Numbered from the stretch's first letter, positions 48,869 to 58,024 are shown. The stretch is DNA of 64,000 bases from Actinocorallia populi (GCF_002995495.1 NZ_PVZV01000002.1:372001-436000), one strand, 5' to 3'. Numbers and translations are program-made. Notes: generated by a model not told the origin, from the sequence alone.

Positions 48869-49609
48869 ATGAGCACCCAAGACCCCGGCGACCTGTTCCG
48901 CGTCGTCCCCGGACCGCCCCGGCTGGCCCTGCCCGGCCTGGTACCCCTGTACGACCTGTACGTCCGCGCCGGGGCCGAGCTGCTCACCCAGCCCGACGCG
49001 CTGAGCGCGGAGCTGTGGCTGTCGGCCCAGCTCGGCGAGCTGGGCGCGGCGGCCCCCGACCGCACCGCGCTGGACAAGGCGCACAGCGACCTGATCAAGG
49101 TGCTGCGCCGGGCCGGGACGCCCGGAGCCCACGCATTCCTGGCGGCGACGGCTGCGGTGGGGCCCGAGGACCACCGGGCGGCCGCCGCCAAGGCCGCCGC
49201 CGACCTGCGCGGCCCGCTGCTGCCCGAACCGCCCGCCTGGCTGGAGCGCCTGGGCACGGCCGTCGCCGTGGACGCCTGCACCATCCAGGACGGCACCCTG
49301 GACCGCACCCAGTACCTGGTGGAGTACCGCTACCCGGACGGGGGCGGCCACCACGGGCTGTCGGTCACCCTCTCGGGCGGCCTGCCCGTCCAGATCGTGG
49401 CGGTCGGCGACATGCTCGGCATGCGCTCGGAACTGCGCCGCGTCCTGGAGGAGGGCGAGGTCGTGGTGGCCGCGCTGCCGCTGCCGCTGGCCTCCACCAC
49501 CCTGCACCAGGCCTTCACCGAACTGGCGGAGGTGCCGAGCGCGGAGCTGACCGGCCCCTTCCACGCGCTGCTCCTCCTGGCGAGACACCGGCTGTCGCTG
49601 CTGCCCTGA
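48869..49609 (+). CDS. Conserved hypothetical protein
   Basis: This is a 246-residue soluble protein that I do not recognise. The first half is helical and Ala/Leu-rich (LPLYDLYVRAGAELLTQPDA); the second half has strands such as TQYLVEYRYPDGGGHHGLSV and IVAVGDMLGMRSELRRVL. Third codon positions are G/C as in its neighbours. It starts ten bases after the cyclase stop and 18 bases before the phosphatase-like gene, so it is probably in one transcript with both. Confidence 0.65.
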   Translation: MSTQDPGDLFRVVPGPPRLALPGLVPLYDLYVRAGAELLTQPDALSAELWLSAQLGELGAAAPDRTALDKAHSDLIKVLRRAGTPGAHAFLAATAAVGPEDHRAAAAKAAADLRGPLLPEPPAWLERLGTAVAVDACTIQDGTLDRTQYLVEYRYPDGGGHHGLSVTLSGGLPVQIVAVGDMLGMRSELRRVLEEGEVVVAALPLPLASTTLHQAFTELAEVPSAELTGPFHALLLLARHRLSLLP

Positions 49610-49627
49610 GTGTGAAAATCTGGGCTG

Positions 49628-50452
49628 GTGATCGACGTCGCAGAGGTCTCCGCCATCGTCCGAGAGGTCGCCGAACGCGAGGTGCTGCCCAGGTTCGGGG
49701 CGCTGGCCGTCGCCGACATCATGGAGAAGTCCCCGGGCGACCTGGTGACCGTCGCCGACCGGGCCGCCGAGGAAGCCCTGGCCGAACGGCTGGGCGCGCT
49801 GCTGCCCGGCTCGGTGGTGGTGGGCGAGGAGGCCGTCGCCGCCGATCCCGGCGTGCTGGCCCTGCTGGACGGGCCCGACCCGGTGTGGATCGTCGACCCC
49901 ATCGACGGCACCCAGAACTTCGTCGACGGCAGCCCCCGCTTCACCACCCTGGTCGCCCTGGCGCAGGCCGGGGAGCTGCTGGCCTCCTGGACGCACGCCC
50001 CCGCCCTGGACGTCCACGCCACCGCGGTCAAGGGCGGCGGCGCCCGCGTGGACGGCCGCCCGGTGCGGGTGCGGGCCCGCGAGGGCGGGCTGCGGGAGCT
50101 GGACATCGTCACCTCGCAGCCCCGCTGGTGGTCGCCCGAGCACCGGGCCCAGCACCACGCGCTGGCCCGTGAGCGGGTGTCCCTGGCCTACTTCGACACC
50201 TCGGGCCTGGAGTACGTGGAGCTGGCCGCGGGCCGCAGGTCGGCCATGATCCTCGGCTGGGAGTTCCCCTGGGACCACGCCGCCGGCATCCTGCTGCACG
50301 CCGAGGCGGGCGGCGTCTCGCTCACCGCCGACGGCACCCCCTTCCGGCTCTCCGGGGGCAACAGCCTGCCCTTCGTGAGCGCCCCGGACGCCGCCACCGC
50401 GCTCGCCGTCCACGCGGCGATGCGCGTCGAGGCAAAGGAGGGACCGGCTTGA
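49628..50452 (+). CDS. Inositol-monophosphatase-family protein
   Basis: This 274-residue protein starts at GTG 49628. The metal-binding motifs are DLVTVADRAAEEALAERLGA, GEEAV (Glu), WIVDPIDGTQNFV (D-P-I-D-G-T) and WEFPWDHAAGILLHAEAGG (Asp of the second motif). This is a Mg2+-dependent, lithium-sensitive phosphatase fold. Substrates in actinomycetes include inositol-1-phosphate and histidinol-phosphate (HisN-like). The first is needed for mycothiol and phosphatidylinositol. The exact substrate is not determined. Confidence 0.88.
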   Translation: MIDVAEVSAIVREVAEREVLPRFGALAVADIMEKSPGDLVTVADRAAEEALAERLGALLPGSVVVGEEAVAADPGVLALLDGPDPVWIVDPIDGTQNFVDGSPRFTTLVALAQAGELLASWTHAPALDVHATAVKGGGARVDGRPVRVRAREGGLRELDIVTSQPRWWSPEHRAQHHALARERVSLAYFDTSGLEYVELAAGRRSAMILGWEFPWDHAAGILLHAEAGGVSLTADGTPFRLSGGNSLPFVSAPDAATALAVHAAMRVEAKEGPA

Positions 50453-50463
50453 CCCCGGGTCCT

Positions 50464-50483
50464 CCCTGACTAAAGTCAGGGAA
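50464..50483. promoter_or_regulatory. Perfect 20-bp palindrome
   Basis: TCCCTGACT and AGTCAGGGA face each other across AA. An extra half site AGTCAGG follows at 50487-50493. It lies 12 bases after the phosphatase stop and about 88 before the Cys-rich gene start. It could be an operator or, less likely given the 2-base centre, a terminator. Confidence 0.5.
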
Positions 50484-50570
50484 TAGTCAGGAGATGTCCA
50501 GGGTTGCACAGTGGGTAACTGTCGCCAGGTCATCGGTGCCATAACTGTTGGCCTTGAAGGGGGTCCCGCC

Positions 50571-51071
50571 ATGGAAACCACCATCCGCATGGTCTGCCTG
50601 GAGTGCAGCGCGCCGCTGGACTTCACCGAGACCTGGGTGGACGGCGAGCTGTCCGACCTGCTCTACGAGCACCCGCGCACCCCCGCGGGGACCTGGGACC
50701 ACGACCCGCTGCCCGCCCTGGCCGACCCGGACGACCGCTCCGACCAGGCCTGGCGGCACTGCGACTGCTGCGGCATCGCCGCCCCGCGCCCCGAGGGGTT
50801 CGTCAACACCTGGGTCCTGGACCCCGCCCGCCCGGTCCGGCTGCGGCTGGGCGACCGCACCTTCGACTACTCCTCGCCCTGGTCGGTCTGCGCCGCCTGC
50901 TCGGCCGCGATCGCCGAGGACGACCTGAAGATGCTGCTGCGCCGCAACGCCGAGCACGGCCGCCTGCCCGACACCTGCACCGAGGAGCAGCGCGAGGCGG
51001 GGACGGCGCTCGCCCGCGAGCTCCTGCTGGCCTTCCTCGCGGCCAGGCCCCGGCGCGGCGCCGCCTTCTGA
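50571..51071 (+). CDS. Cys-rich, zinc-ribbon-like hypothetical protein
   Basis: About 166 residues from ATG 50571. An earlier frame start at 50511 is possible, but the region between looks like promoter. Cys pairs are at MVCLECSAPL, WRHCDCCGIA and SVCAACSAAI, together a likely zinc-binding set, with a further single Cys in DTCTEEQ. No family name is known to me. It stands before citrate synthase but is separated from it by the CRP-like site. Confidence 0.6.
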   Translation: METTIRMVCLECSAPLDFTETWVDGELSDLLYEHPRTPAGTWDHDPLPALADPDDRSDQAWRHCDCCGIAAPRPEGFVNTWVLDPARPVRLRLGDRTFDYSSPWSVCAACSAAIAEDDLKMLLRRNAEHGRLPDTCTEEQREAGTALARELLLAFLAARPRRGAAF

Positions 51072-51101
51072 CTCCTTTGCACGGCCTTTGTATGACGATT
51101 C

Positions 51102-51117
51102 TGTGAACTAGGTCACG
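51102..51117. promoter_or_regulatory. CRP/GlxR-like site upstream of gltA
   Basis: TGTGA-ACTAGG-TCACG matches the CRP-family consensus TGTGA-N6-TCACA at all but the last position. It lies 154 bases upstream of the gltA start codon. In Corynebacterium GlxR binds such sites and controls citrate synthase. The same relation is inferred here. Confidence 0.6.
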
Positions 51118-51270
51118 CAACCCCCGTGCCAAGCCTTAGGGAGCGGGCGTTTACGCTTCCGCAGAGGTGCCACCGGTGTGTCCGCGTCCACCCACGCGGC
51201 AGACTGGAAAGCCAGCAGGACGGGTCCGACCAGACGGACACCGACGTATTCATGGGAGAGCGGGAGAACA

Positions 51271-52545
<1,275 letters not shown>

Positions 52546-52551
52546 CCCGCG

Positions 52552-52590
52552 GCCGAAGGCCCGCTCCCCCGGCGGGGGCGGGCCTTCGGC
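52552..52590. terminator. Bidirectional terminator after gltA
   Basis: GCCGAAGGCCCG pairs perfectly with CGGGCCTTCGGC, and the internal CCCCC/GGGGG runs can extend the stem. It stands between the convergent gltA and epoxide-hydrolase-like genes. Confidence 0.8.
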
Positions 52591-52600
52591 GCGTCCGGGC

Positions 52601-53026
52601 TCAGGCGCGCACGGTCCCGCCCGCCGGGCGGGACCGCAGCAGCCCGCCGAGCCCGCGCAGGCCCGCCCACAGCAGCGTCGTCCAGTCGAAGTAGTCGCGC
52701 CACAGGACGATCTTGCCGTCGCGGACCCGGAAGGTCCCGCACACCCAGAACTCCGCACGCCACCTGCCGCGTTCCAGCGCGTCCGTCCGCACGGTCAGCA
52801 CGGTGTCGCCGTCGGCGGAGACCTCGTGGATCCGCGCCTCGAAGCCGGTGCCGTACCGCAGCATCAGCTTCAGGGTCCGCAACGTCGCCGCCTTGCCGCG
52901 GGCCGGCGGCAGCGGGACGTTCTGGTAGAGGACGCCCGGCGCGAGGAACTCCCCCGCCGCGGCCAGGTCCAGGTCCTCCAGCGCGGCCAGGAAATCCCTG
53001 ACCACCTTCACGTTCTCGTCCGCCAT
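52601..53026 (-). CDS. SnoaL-like / limonene-epoxide-hydrolase-type protein
   Basis: This 141-residue protein has the NTF2-like cone fold. VKVVRDFLAALEDLDLAAAG and LAPGVLYQNVPLPPARG open it, and VLTVRTDALERGRWR plus KIVLWRDYFDW carry an Asp-Arg-Asp arrangement like the catalytic triad of limonene-1,2-epoxide hydrolase. It may hydrolyse an epoxide or act as a small-molecule isomerase. It is divergent from the organosulfur operon leader. Confidence 0.75.
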   Translation of the reverse strand: MADENVKVVRDFLAALEDLDLAAAGEFLAPGVLYQNVPLPPARGKAATLRTLKLMLRYGTGFEARIHEVSADGDTVLTVRTDALERGRWRAEFWVCGTFRVRDGKIVLWRDYFDWTTLLWAGLRGLGGLLRSRPAGGTVRA

Positions 53027-53067
53027 CCGGGTGCTCCCTCGTGTCGAGTGTGAGGCGCATCCTAAAA

Positions 53068-53095
53068 GTCGATTAATCAGGTAGGAATTATTGAC
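53068..53095. promoter_or_regulatory. Imperfect inverted repeat in the organosulfur operon promoter
   Basis: GTCGATTAATC and GAATTATTGAC pair at 8 of 11 positions around a 6-bp centre, in the A/T-richest part of the gap between the divergent epoxide-hydrolase-like gene and the leader peptide. It is a candidate operator, unproven. Confidence 0.35.
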
Positions 53096-53125
53096 TAGAG
53101 GGGATCGGCCTGTTTCAGTGGGGAC

Positions 53126-53200
53126 ATGAGCCCTTCACGGTGGTTGACCCGGAGGTTCCACGTGGACTTCGGACGCGTCTCCAGCGCGCAGTGTCGGTGA
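53126..53200 (+). CDS. Short Cys-codon leader peptide
   Basis: ATG 53126 to TGA 53200 encodes 24 residues: MSPSRWLTRRFHVDFGRV followed by SSAQCR. GTGGGGAC precedes the ATG. Its form, basic and hydrophobic with VD(F/L)GRVSSA and a single Cys codon just before the stop, matches actinobacterial leader peptides placed upstream of sulfur-uptake genes. In mycobacteria, cysteine-codon leader ORFs attenuate the downstream operon in response to cysteine. The transporter gene begins 49 bases later. I infer cysteine-dependent control of the operon. Confidence 0.75.
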   Translation: MSPSRWLTRRFHVDFGRVSSAQCR

Positions 53201-53248
53201 GGACGAACTTCCACGACGACCCCCGAAGTCCGTTCAAGGGAAAGACCC

Positions 53249-54259
53249 ATGACCAGATCGAAACCCCTCGCCTGCGCCGCCCTCCTGCTGACGATCGTGC
53301 TCGGCGCCTGCGGGACCGGCCCGCGGGAGAACGCCGACGGCACCACCACGGTGCGCTACCAGGGCCAGGTGGGCGGGGTCACCCCCATCGAGCTGGCCGG
53401 AGAGCTCGGCCACCTGCCCGGCATCGAACTCGAGTGGATCGGCAACACCATCAGCGGGCCGCAGGACATCCAGTCCGTGGCCACCGGCCAGACCGAGATC
53501 GGCGGCGCCTTCAACGGCGCGATCGTCAAGCTCGTCGCGGCCGGGTCGCCGATCAGGGCGGTGATCAGCTACTACGGGAGCGACGCGGAGACCGCCATCG
53601 GCTTCTGGACCCTGGAGGACAGCCCGATCAAGGGGCCCCGGGACCTCATCGGCAAGAAGATCGCCGTCAACACCCTCGGCGCCCACCTCGAGGCGGTGAT
53701 CAAGGAGTACCTCCAGCGCGGCGGGCTGACCCCGGAGGAGATCGAGCAGGTCGAGCTCGTCGTCGTCCCGCCCGTCAACGCCGAGCAGTCGCTGCGTCAG
53801 GGGCAGGTCGACGTGGCCTCGCTCAACGGCGTCCTCAAGGAGAAGGCGCTGGAGCGCGGCGGCGTCGAGGAGCTCTTCAACGACGTCGAGCTGCTCGGCG
53901 GCGAGTTCAACGCCGGCAGCTACGTGCTGCGGAACGACTTCGTCGAGAAGAACCCCGAGGCGGCCAGGACCCTGGTGACCGGTGTCGGCCAGGCCCTGGA
54001 CTGGGTCAGGACGCAGCCCAGGAAGGCCGTCCTGGCCAGGTTCGAGGAGATCGTGAGCAAGCGCGGCCGCAACGAGGACAGCAGCTCCCTGAAGTACTTC
54101 AAGGGCTACGGGGTCTCCTCGCAGGGCGGCCGGATCGCGGACGGGGAGTTCGGCACCTGGATCGACTGGCTCGCCCGGGAGGGCGAGGTCGAGCCCGGGA
54201 TCAAGCCGGCCGACGTCTTCACCAACGAGTTCAACCAGAGCAAGGAGCCGGCGAAGTGA
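53249..54259 (+). CDS. ABC transporter substrate-binding lipoprotein (SsuA/TauA-like)
   Basis: This 336-residue protein begins MTRSKPLACAALLLTIVLGAC, with a lipobox (VLGAC, Cys21). The mature part is a NMT1/SsuA-type solute-binding protein: GGVTPIELAGELGHLPGIEL, ATGQTEIGGAFNGAIVKLVAA and KIAVNTLGAHLEAVIKEYLQ. It captures a sulfonate, sulfone or similar organosulfur compound at the cell surface. Its stop overlaps the ATPase start by four bases. Confidence 0.88.
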   Translation: MTRSKPLACAALLLTIVLGACGTGPRENADGTTTVRYQGQVGGVTPIELAGELGHLPGIELEWIGNTISGPQDIQSVATGQTEIGGAFNGAIVKLVAAGSPIRAVISYYGSDAETAIGFWTLEDSPIKGPRDLIGKKIAVNTLGAHLEAVIKEYLQRGGLTPEEIEQVELVVVPPVNAEQSLRQGQVDVASLNGVLKEKALERGGVEELFNDVELLGGEFNAGSYVLRNDFVEKNPEAARTLVTGVGQALDWVRTQPRKAVLARFEEIVSKRGRNEDSSSLKYFKGYGVSSQGGRIADGEFGTWIDWLAREGEVEPGIKPADVFTNEFNQSKEPAK

Positions 54260-55077
54260 CGGCGAAGATCAGCCTTCGGGGAGTCACCAAGACTTTCAGC
54301 GTGCGGGCCGCCAATCTGGGGCGGTCCACCGAGTTCACCGCGGTCGCCGGCATCGACCTGGACGTGCGGGAGGGGGAGTTCCTCACCCTCGTCGGGCCGT
54401 CCGGCTGCGGCAAGTCCACCCTGCTCGACCTGATCGCCGGGCTCACCAGGCCCGCCTCCGGGCGGATCCTGCTGGACGGCGAGGAGATCACCGGACCGGG
54501 CCTCGACCGCGGCGTCGTCTTCCAGCAGTACGCGCTCTTCCCGTGGCGCACCGCCCGCGGCAACATCGAGTTCGGCCTGGAGGCCAAGGGCGCCGGCAGG
54601 CGCGAACGCCGGGAACGCGCCGGGGAGTTCCTCGACCTGGTCGGCCTGACCGGTTTCGCGGACCGCTACCCGCACGAGCTGTCCGGCGGCATGCGGCAGC
54701 GCGTCGCGATCGCCAGGTCGCTGGCGTTCGACCCCGAGGTCCTGCTCATGGACGAGCCGTTCGCCGCCCTGGACGCCCAGACCCGCGAGTCGCTCCAGGA
54801 GGAGCTGCTCGGCATCTGGGAGCGCACCGGCAAGACCGTCGTGTTCATCACCCACGGCATCGACGAGGCCGTCTACCTGGGGCAGCGGGTCGCGATCATG
54901 ACCTCACGGCCCGGCCGGATCAAGGAGATCGTCGACATCGGGTTCGACTCCCGGGAGGGCGACCTGCGGGCCGACCCCCGGTTCGGGCAGTACCGGCACC
55001 ACATCTGGACACGGCTGCGCGACGAGGTCGCCGCGGCGCAGGCGAACGAGCGCGAGGCGGTGGGCACCGGTGGCTGA
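54256..55077 (+). CDS. ABC transporter ATPase (SsuB/TauB-like)
   Basis: This 273-residue protein starts at GTG 54256, overlapping the lipoprotein stop (GTGA). It has Walker A GPSGCGKST, VVFQQYALFPWRTARGN, signature LSGGMRQRVAIARSL, Walker B EVLLMDEPFAALD and THGIDEAVYLGQRV. The FPWxT motif is typical of the nitrate/sulfonate/taurine branch. It powers import through the permease that follows, which begins eight bases before this stop. Confidence 0.92.
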   Translation: MTAKISLRGVTKTFSVRAANLGRSTEFTAVAGIDLDVREGEFLTLVGPSGCGKSTLLDLIAGLTRPASGRILLDGEEITGPGLDRGVVFQQYALFPWRTARGNIEFGLEAKGAGRRERRERAGEFLDLVGLTGFADRYPHELSGGMRQRVAIARSLAFDPEVLLMDEPFAALDAQTRESLQEELLGIWERTGKTVVFITHGIDEAVYLGQRVAIMTSRPGRIKEIVDIGFDSREGDLRADPRFGQYRHHIWTRLRDEVAAAQANEREAVGTGG

Positions 55078-55969
55078 CGTGGCACTGGCCGGGACGGCCG
55101 ATCAGACCGAACCGGTGGAGCGCACCGGACGGGACGCGAGGCCGGAGGCCGCGGCCGAGGCGGTCGCGAAGGTCCGGGCGCGCTCCGGCCCGTCCGCCGC
55201 GGCGCGGTGGGGCGCGGCGGCGCTGCGCGGGGTCCACAGGTCGCTGGCGATCCTGCTCTTCCTGGCCCTCTGGGAGTCCGCGCCCCGCCTCGGGCTGGTC
55301 GACGCGGTGTTCCTGCCGCCGTTCTCGGAGGTCCTGCTCGCGCTGAAGGAACTGGCGGCCGGCGGAGCCCTGCGGGAGCACGCCGAGGCCAGCCTGATCC
55401 GCTCCCTGGCGGGGTTCGCCCTCGCGATCCTCGTCATGATCCCGCTCGGCCTGGTGCTCGGCTGGTACAAGCCGGTCGCCGACTTCCTCGACCCGCTGCT
55501 GGAGCTGTTCCGCAACACCGCGGCGCTGGCCCTGCTGCCGGTGTTCACGCTCATCCTGGGCCTCGGCGAGACCTCCAAGATCTCGATCATCACCTACGCC
55601 TGCGCCTGGCCGATCCTGCTCAACACCATCGCGGGCGTGAAGGGCGTGGACCCGCTGCTGGTCAAGTCGGCGCGCTCCCTGGGACTGCCCCCGTACCGGT
55701 TGTTCCAGAAGGTGATCCTGCCCGCCGCCGTCCCGACGATCTTCACCGGCGTCCGGCTGGCCGGCGCCTACTCGATCCTCGTCCTGGTCGCCGCCGAGAT
55801 GGTCGGCGCCAAGGCCGGGCTCGGCTTCCTCATCAACGACGCCCAGTTCAACTTCCGCATCCCCGACATGTACGCCGGGATCATCGCGATCTCGGTCGTC
55901 GGCCTCGCCTTCAACGCGCTCCTGCTGCGGCTGGAGCGCCGCTTCTCGACCTGGAGGACCACCGCATGA
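55070..55969 (+). CDS. ABC transporter permease (SsuC/TauC-like)
   Basis: This 299-residue permease starts at GTG 55070. The first ~50 residues are hydrophilic, then come about six helices. The coupling-loop motif lies near KSARSLGLPPYRLFQKVILP. WESAPRLGLVDAVFLPPFSE and the ending IAISVVGLAFNALLLRLERR are typical of sulfonate and nitrate permeases. It forms the channel of the organosulfur importer. Confidence 0.9.
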   Translation: MADVALAGTADQTEPVERTGRDARPEAAAEAVAKVRARSGPSAAARWGAAALRGVHRSLAILLFLALWESAPRLGLVDAVFLPPFSEVLLALKELAAGGALREHAEASLIRSLAGFALAILVMIPLGLVLGWYKPVADFLDPLLELFRNTAALALLPVFTLILGLGETSKISIITYACAWPILLNTIAGVKGVDPLLVKSARSLGLPPYRLFQKVILPAAVPTIFTGVRLAGAYSILVLVAAEMVGAKAGLGFLINDAQFNFRIPDMYAGIIAISVVGLAFNALLLRLERRFSTWRTTA

Positions 55970-57315
55970 CCGCCCCGCGCAGACTCCACCTCAACGCCTT
56001 CGTCATGGGGGTCGGGCACCACGAGGCGGCCTGGCGCCATCCCCGCACCGACCCCGCCGCCACCCTCGACGTCGGGCACTACCAGCGGATCGCGCGCAAG
56101 GCGGAGGAGGGGAGACTCGACTCGATCTTCCTCGCCGACGGCGTGGCGCTGGCGGGGAACGTGCGCCACAACGCGCTCGACCACTTCGAGCCGCTGACCC
56201 TGCTGGCCGCCATCGCCGCCGCCACCGAGCACATCGGGCTGATCGCGACGGCCTCCACCACCTACAACGAGCCGTTCAACCTGGCCCGCAAGTTCGCGTC
56301 CCTCGACCACATCAGCGGCGGCCGGGCGGGCTGGAACATCGTCACCTCCGCGAGCGAGGCCGAAGCCCGCAACTTCGGCGTCGACCGGCCCGGCCACGCC
56401 GACCGCTACGCCCGCGCGGACGACTTCCTGGAGGCCGCGGTCAAGCTGTGGGACAGCTGGGAGGACGGCTCGGTGCTGCGCGACACCGCCTCCGGGGTCT
56501 TCGCCGACACCGCGAAGATCCACGAGGTGGGGCACGAGGGCCCGTTCTTCCGGGTCAAGGGCCCGCTGAACATCTCGCGCGGCCCCCAGGGCAGGCCGCT
56601 GCTGGTGCAGGCCGGGTCGTCGGAGTCCGGCAAGGAGTTCGCCGCGCGCTGGGCGGAGGCCGTCTTCACCGCCCAGCAGACCCTGGCCGAGGGCAAGGCC
56701 TTCTACGCCGACCTCAAGGGGCGGCTGGCCCGGTACGGGCGCGGTGCCGGCGAACTCCTGGTGCTGCCGGGGATCTCGCCGTTCATCGGCTCCACCGAGG
56801 CCGAGGCCGAGCGGCTGCAGGAGGAGTTCCAGGAGCTGATCAACCCCGAGTACGGGATCGCCCAGCTCTCCCACATGACCGGTCTCGACCTGAGCGGGCA
56901 CCCCCTGGACGGGCCGCTGCCCGACGGCCTGCCCGAGACGACCGAGGGCAACCGGAGCCGGTTCGAGCTGGTCGTAGGCCTGGCCCGCCGGGAGGGCCTG
57001 ACGATCCGGGGGCTCATCGGGCGGCTGGCGGGCGGCCGCGGCCACCGCGTGGTCGCCGGGACCCCCGAGCGGATCGCCGACCAGATCCAGGAGTGGTTCG
57101 AGAACGGGGCGGCCGACGGGTTCAACGTCATGCCGCCGTACTACCCGGGAGGCCTGGACGACTTCGTCGACCACGTCGTGCCGATCCTGCGGGCCAGGGG
57201 CCTGTTCCGCACCGAGTACGAGAGCCGCACCCTGCGCGGGCACTACGGCCTGGCCCGTCCGGACAGCCGCTACGCCTCCTTCGCACGGGCCGGGCTCACG
57301 GAGGTGACCGCGTGA
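55966..57315 (+). CDS. FMNH2-dependent monooxygenase (NtaA/SnaA/DszA family)
   Basis: This 449-residue protein starts at ATG 55966, overlapping the permease stop. It has the luciferase-like TIM-barrel pattern of the NtaA/SnaA/DszA branch: LHLNAFVMGVGHHEAAWRHP, DSIFLADGVAL, ASTTYNEPFNLARKFASLDH and GRAGWNIVTSASEAEARNFG. Family members use reduced FMN from a separate reductase to oxidise sulfones, sulfonates or aminopolycarboxylates. With an SsuABC-like importer and a flavin reductase in one operon, cleavage of an organosulfur compound is most likely. Confidence 0.9.
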   Translation: MTAPRRLHLNAFVMGVGHHEAAWRHPRTDPAATLDVGHYQRIARKAEEGRLDSIFLADGVALAGNVRHNALDHFEPLTLLAAIAAATEHIGLIATASTTYNEPFNLARKFASLDHISGGRAGWNIVTSASEAEARNFGVDRPGHADRYARADDFLEAAVKLWDSWEDGSVLRDTASGVFADTAKIHEVGHEGPFFRVKGPLNISRGPQGRPLLVQAGSSESGKEFAARWAEAVFTAQQTLAEGKAFYADLKGRLARYGRGAGELLVLPGISPFIGSTEAEAERLQEEFQELINPEYGIAQLSHMTGLDLSGHPLDGPLPDGLPETTEGNRSRFELVVGLARREGLTIRGLIGRLAGGRGHRVVAGTPERIADQIQEWFENGAADGFNVMPPYYPGGLDDFVDHVVPILRARGLFRTEYESRTLRGHYGLARPDSRYASFARAGLTEVTA

Positions 57316-57818
57316 GCGGGCCCGCCGTCGACCTGGACGCCCACCGGGGCGTCGAGCCCGGCGAGTTCCGGCGCGCGCTCGGCTCGCACGCCGCCGGAGT
57401 CGTGGTGGTCACCGGGACCGCCGAGGGCGAGCCGGTCGGGCTGACCGCGACCTCGTTCTCCTCGGTCAGCCTGGACCCGCCGCTGGTCTCCTTCTACGCC
57501 TCCCACGGCACGTCCACCGGGCCCCGGCTGCTGCGTTCGCCCTGGTTCGCGATCAACGTCCTGGCCGAGGGCCAGCATGAGCTCGCCGCCCGGTTCGCCC
57601 GCAGGGGCGAGGACCGGTTCGCCGGCACCGCCTGGCGCCTCGGCGAGCAGGGCGTGCCCCTGCTGGAGGGCGCCGCGGCCCGGCTGGTGTGCCGCCGCGG
57701 GAACACGGTGGACATCGGCGACCACTCGCTGGTCGTCGGCCTGGTGACCGCCGCGGAGGTGGCGGACCTGCCGCCGCTGTTGTACCTGCGCGGTGGTTTC
57801 GGGCGTTTCACCGCCTGA
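57312..57818 (+). CDS. Flavin reductase of the two-component monooxygenase
   Basis: This 168-residue protein starts at GTG 57312, overlapping the monooxygenase stop (GTGA). It is a flavin_reduct (FMN-binding split-barrel) domain: FRRALGSHAAGVVVVTGTAE, GLTATSFSSVSLDPPLVSFY, WFAINVLAEGQ and DHSLVVGLVTAAE. It supplies FMNH2 from NAD(P)H to the preceding monooxygenase. A perfect hairpin terminator follows three bases after the stop. Confidence 0.92.
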   Translation: MSGPAVDLDAHRGVEPGEFRRALGSHAAGVVVVTGTAEGEPVGLTATSFSSVSLDPPLVSFYASHGTSTGPRLLRSPWFAINVLAEGQHELAARFARRGEDRFAGTAWRLGEQGVPLLEGAAARLVCRRGNTVDIGDHSLVVGLVTAAEVADLPPLLYLRGGFGRFTA

Positions 57819-57820
57819 TC

Positions 57821-57864
57821 ACCACGTGATCTCCGGGGCGCGCGGGCCCCGGAGATCACGTGGT
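57821..57864 (+). terminator. Terminator of the organosulfur operon
   Basis: ACCACGTGATCTCCGGGG pairs perfectly with CCCCGGAGATCACGTGGT (18 bp, 8-base loop), directly after the flavin-reductase stop. There is no T tract. Confidence 0.85.
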
Positions 57865-57913
57865 CTATACCAAAGGGTGTGGTGTGCAGCACAGGGGTGC
57901 GCCGGGGCGCCGA

Positions 57914-57951
57914 GTTAACACCGGGTTTACACAAGGGCAATGGACGCGAAA
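57914..57951 (+). promoter_or_regulatory. Candidate GlnR site upstream of glutamine synthetase II
   Basis: GTTAAC at 57914 followed by TTTAC at 57926 gives an AC-N9-AC spacing, which fits actinomycete GlnR sites. GCGAAAT follows at 57945, as a possible second half. Agreement is partial. GlnR controls glnII in Streptomyces, so the position is right. Confidence 0.35.
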
Positions 57952-58024
57952 TCGCGGCTCAGCAGAATTCCGAGCACAGGCACAACCCGGCTTCACCTCC
58001 CTCGCACACCACGCAAGGATTCCC

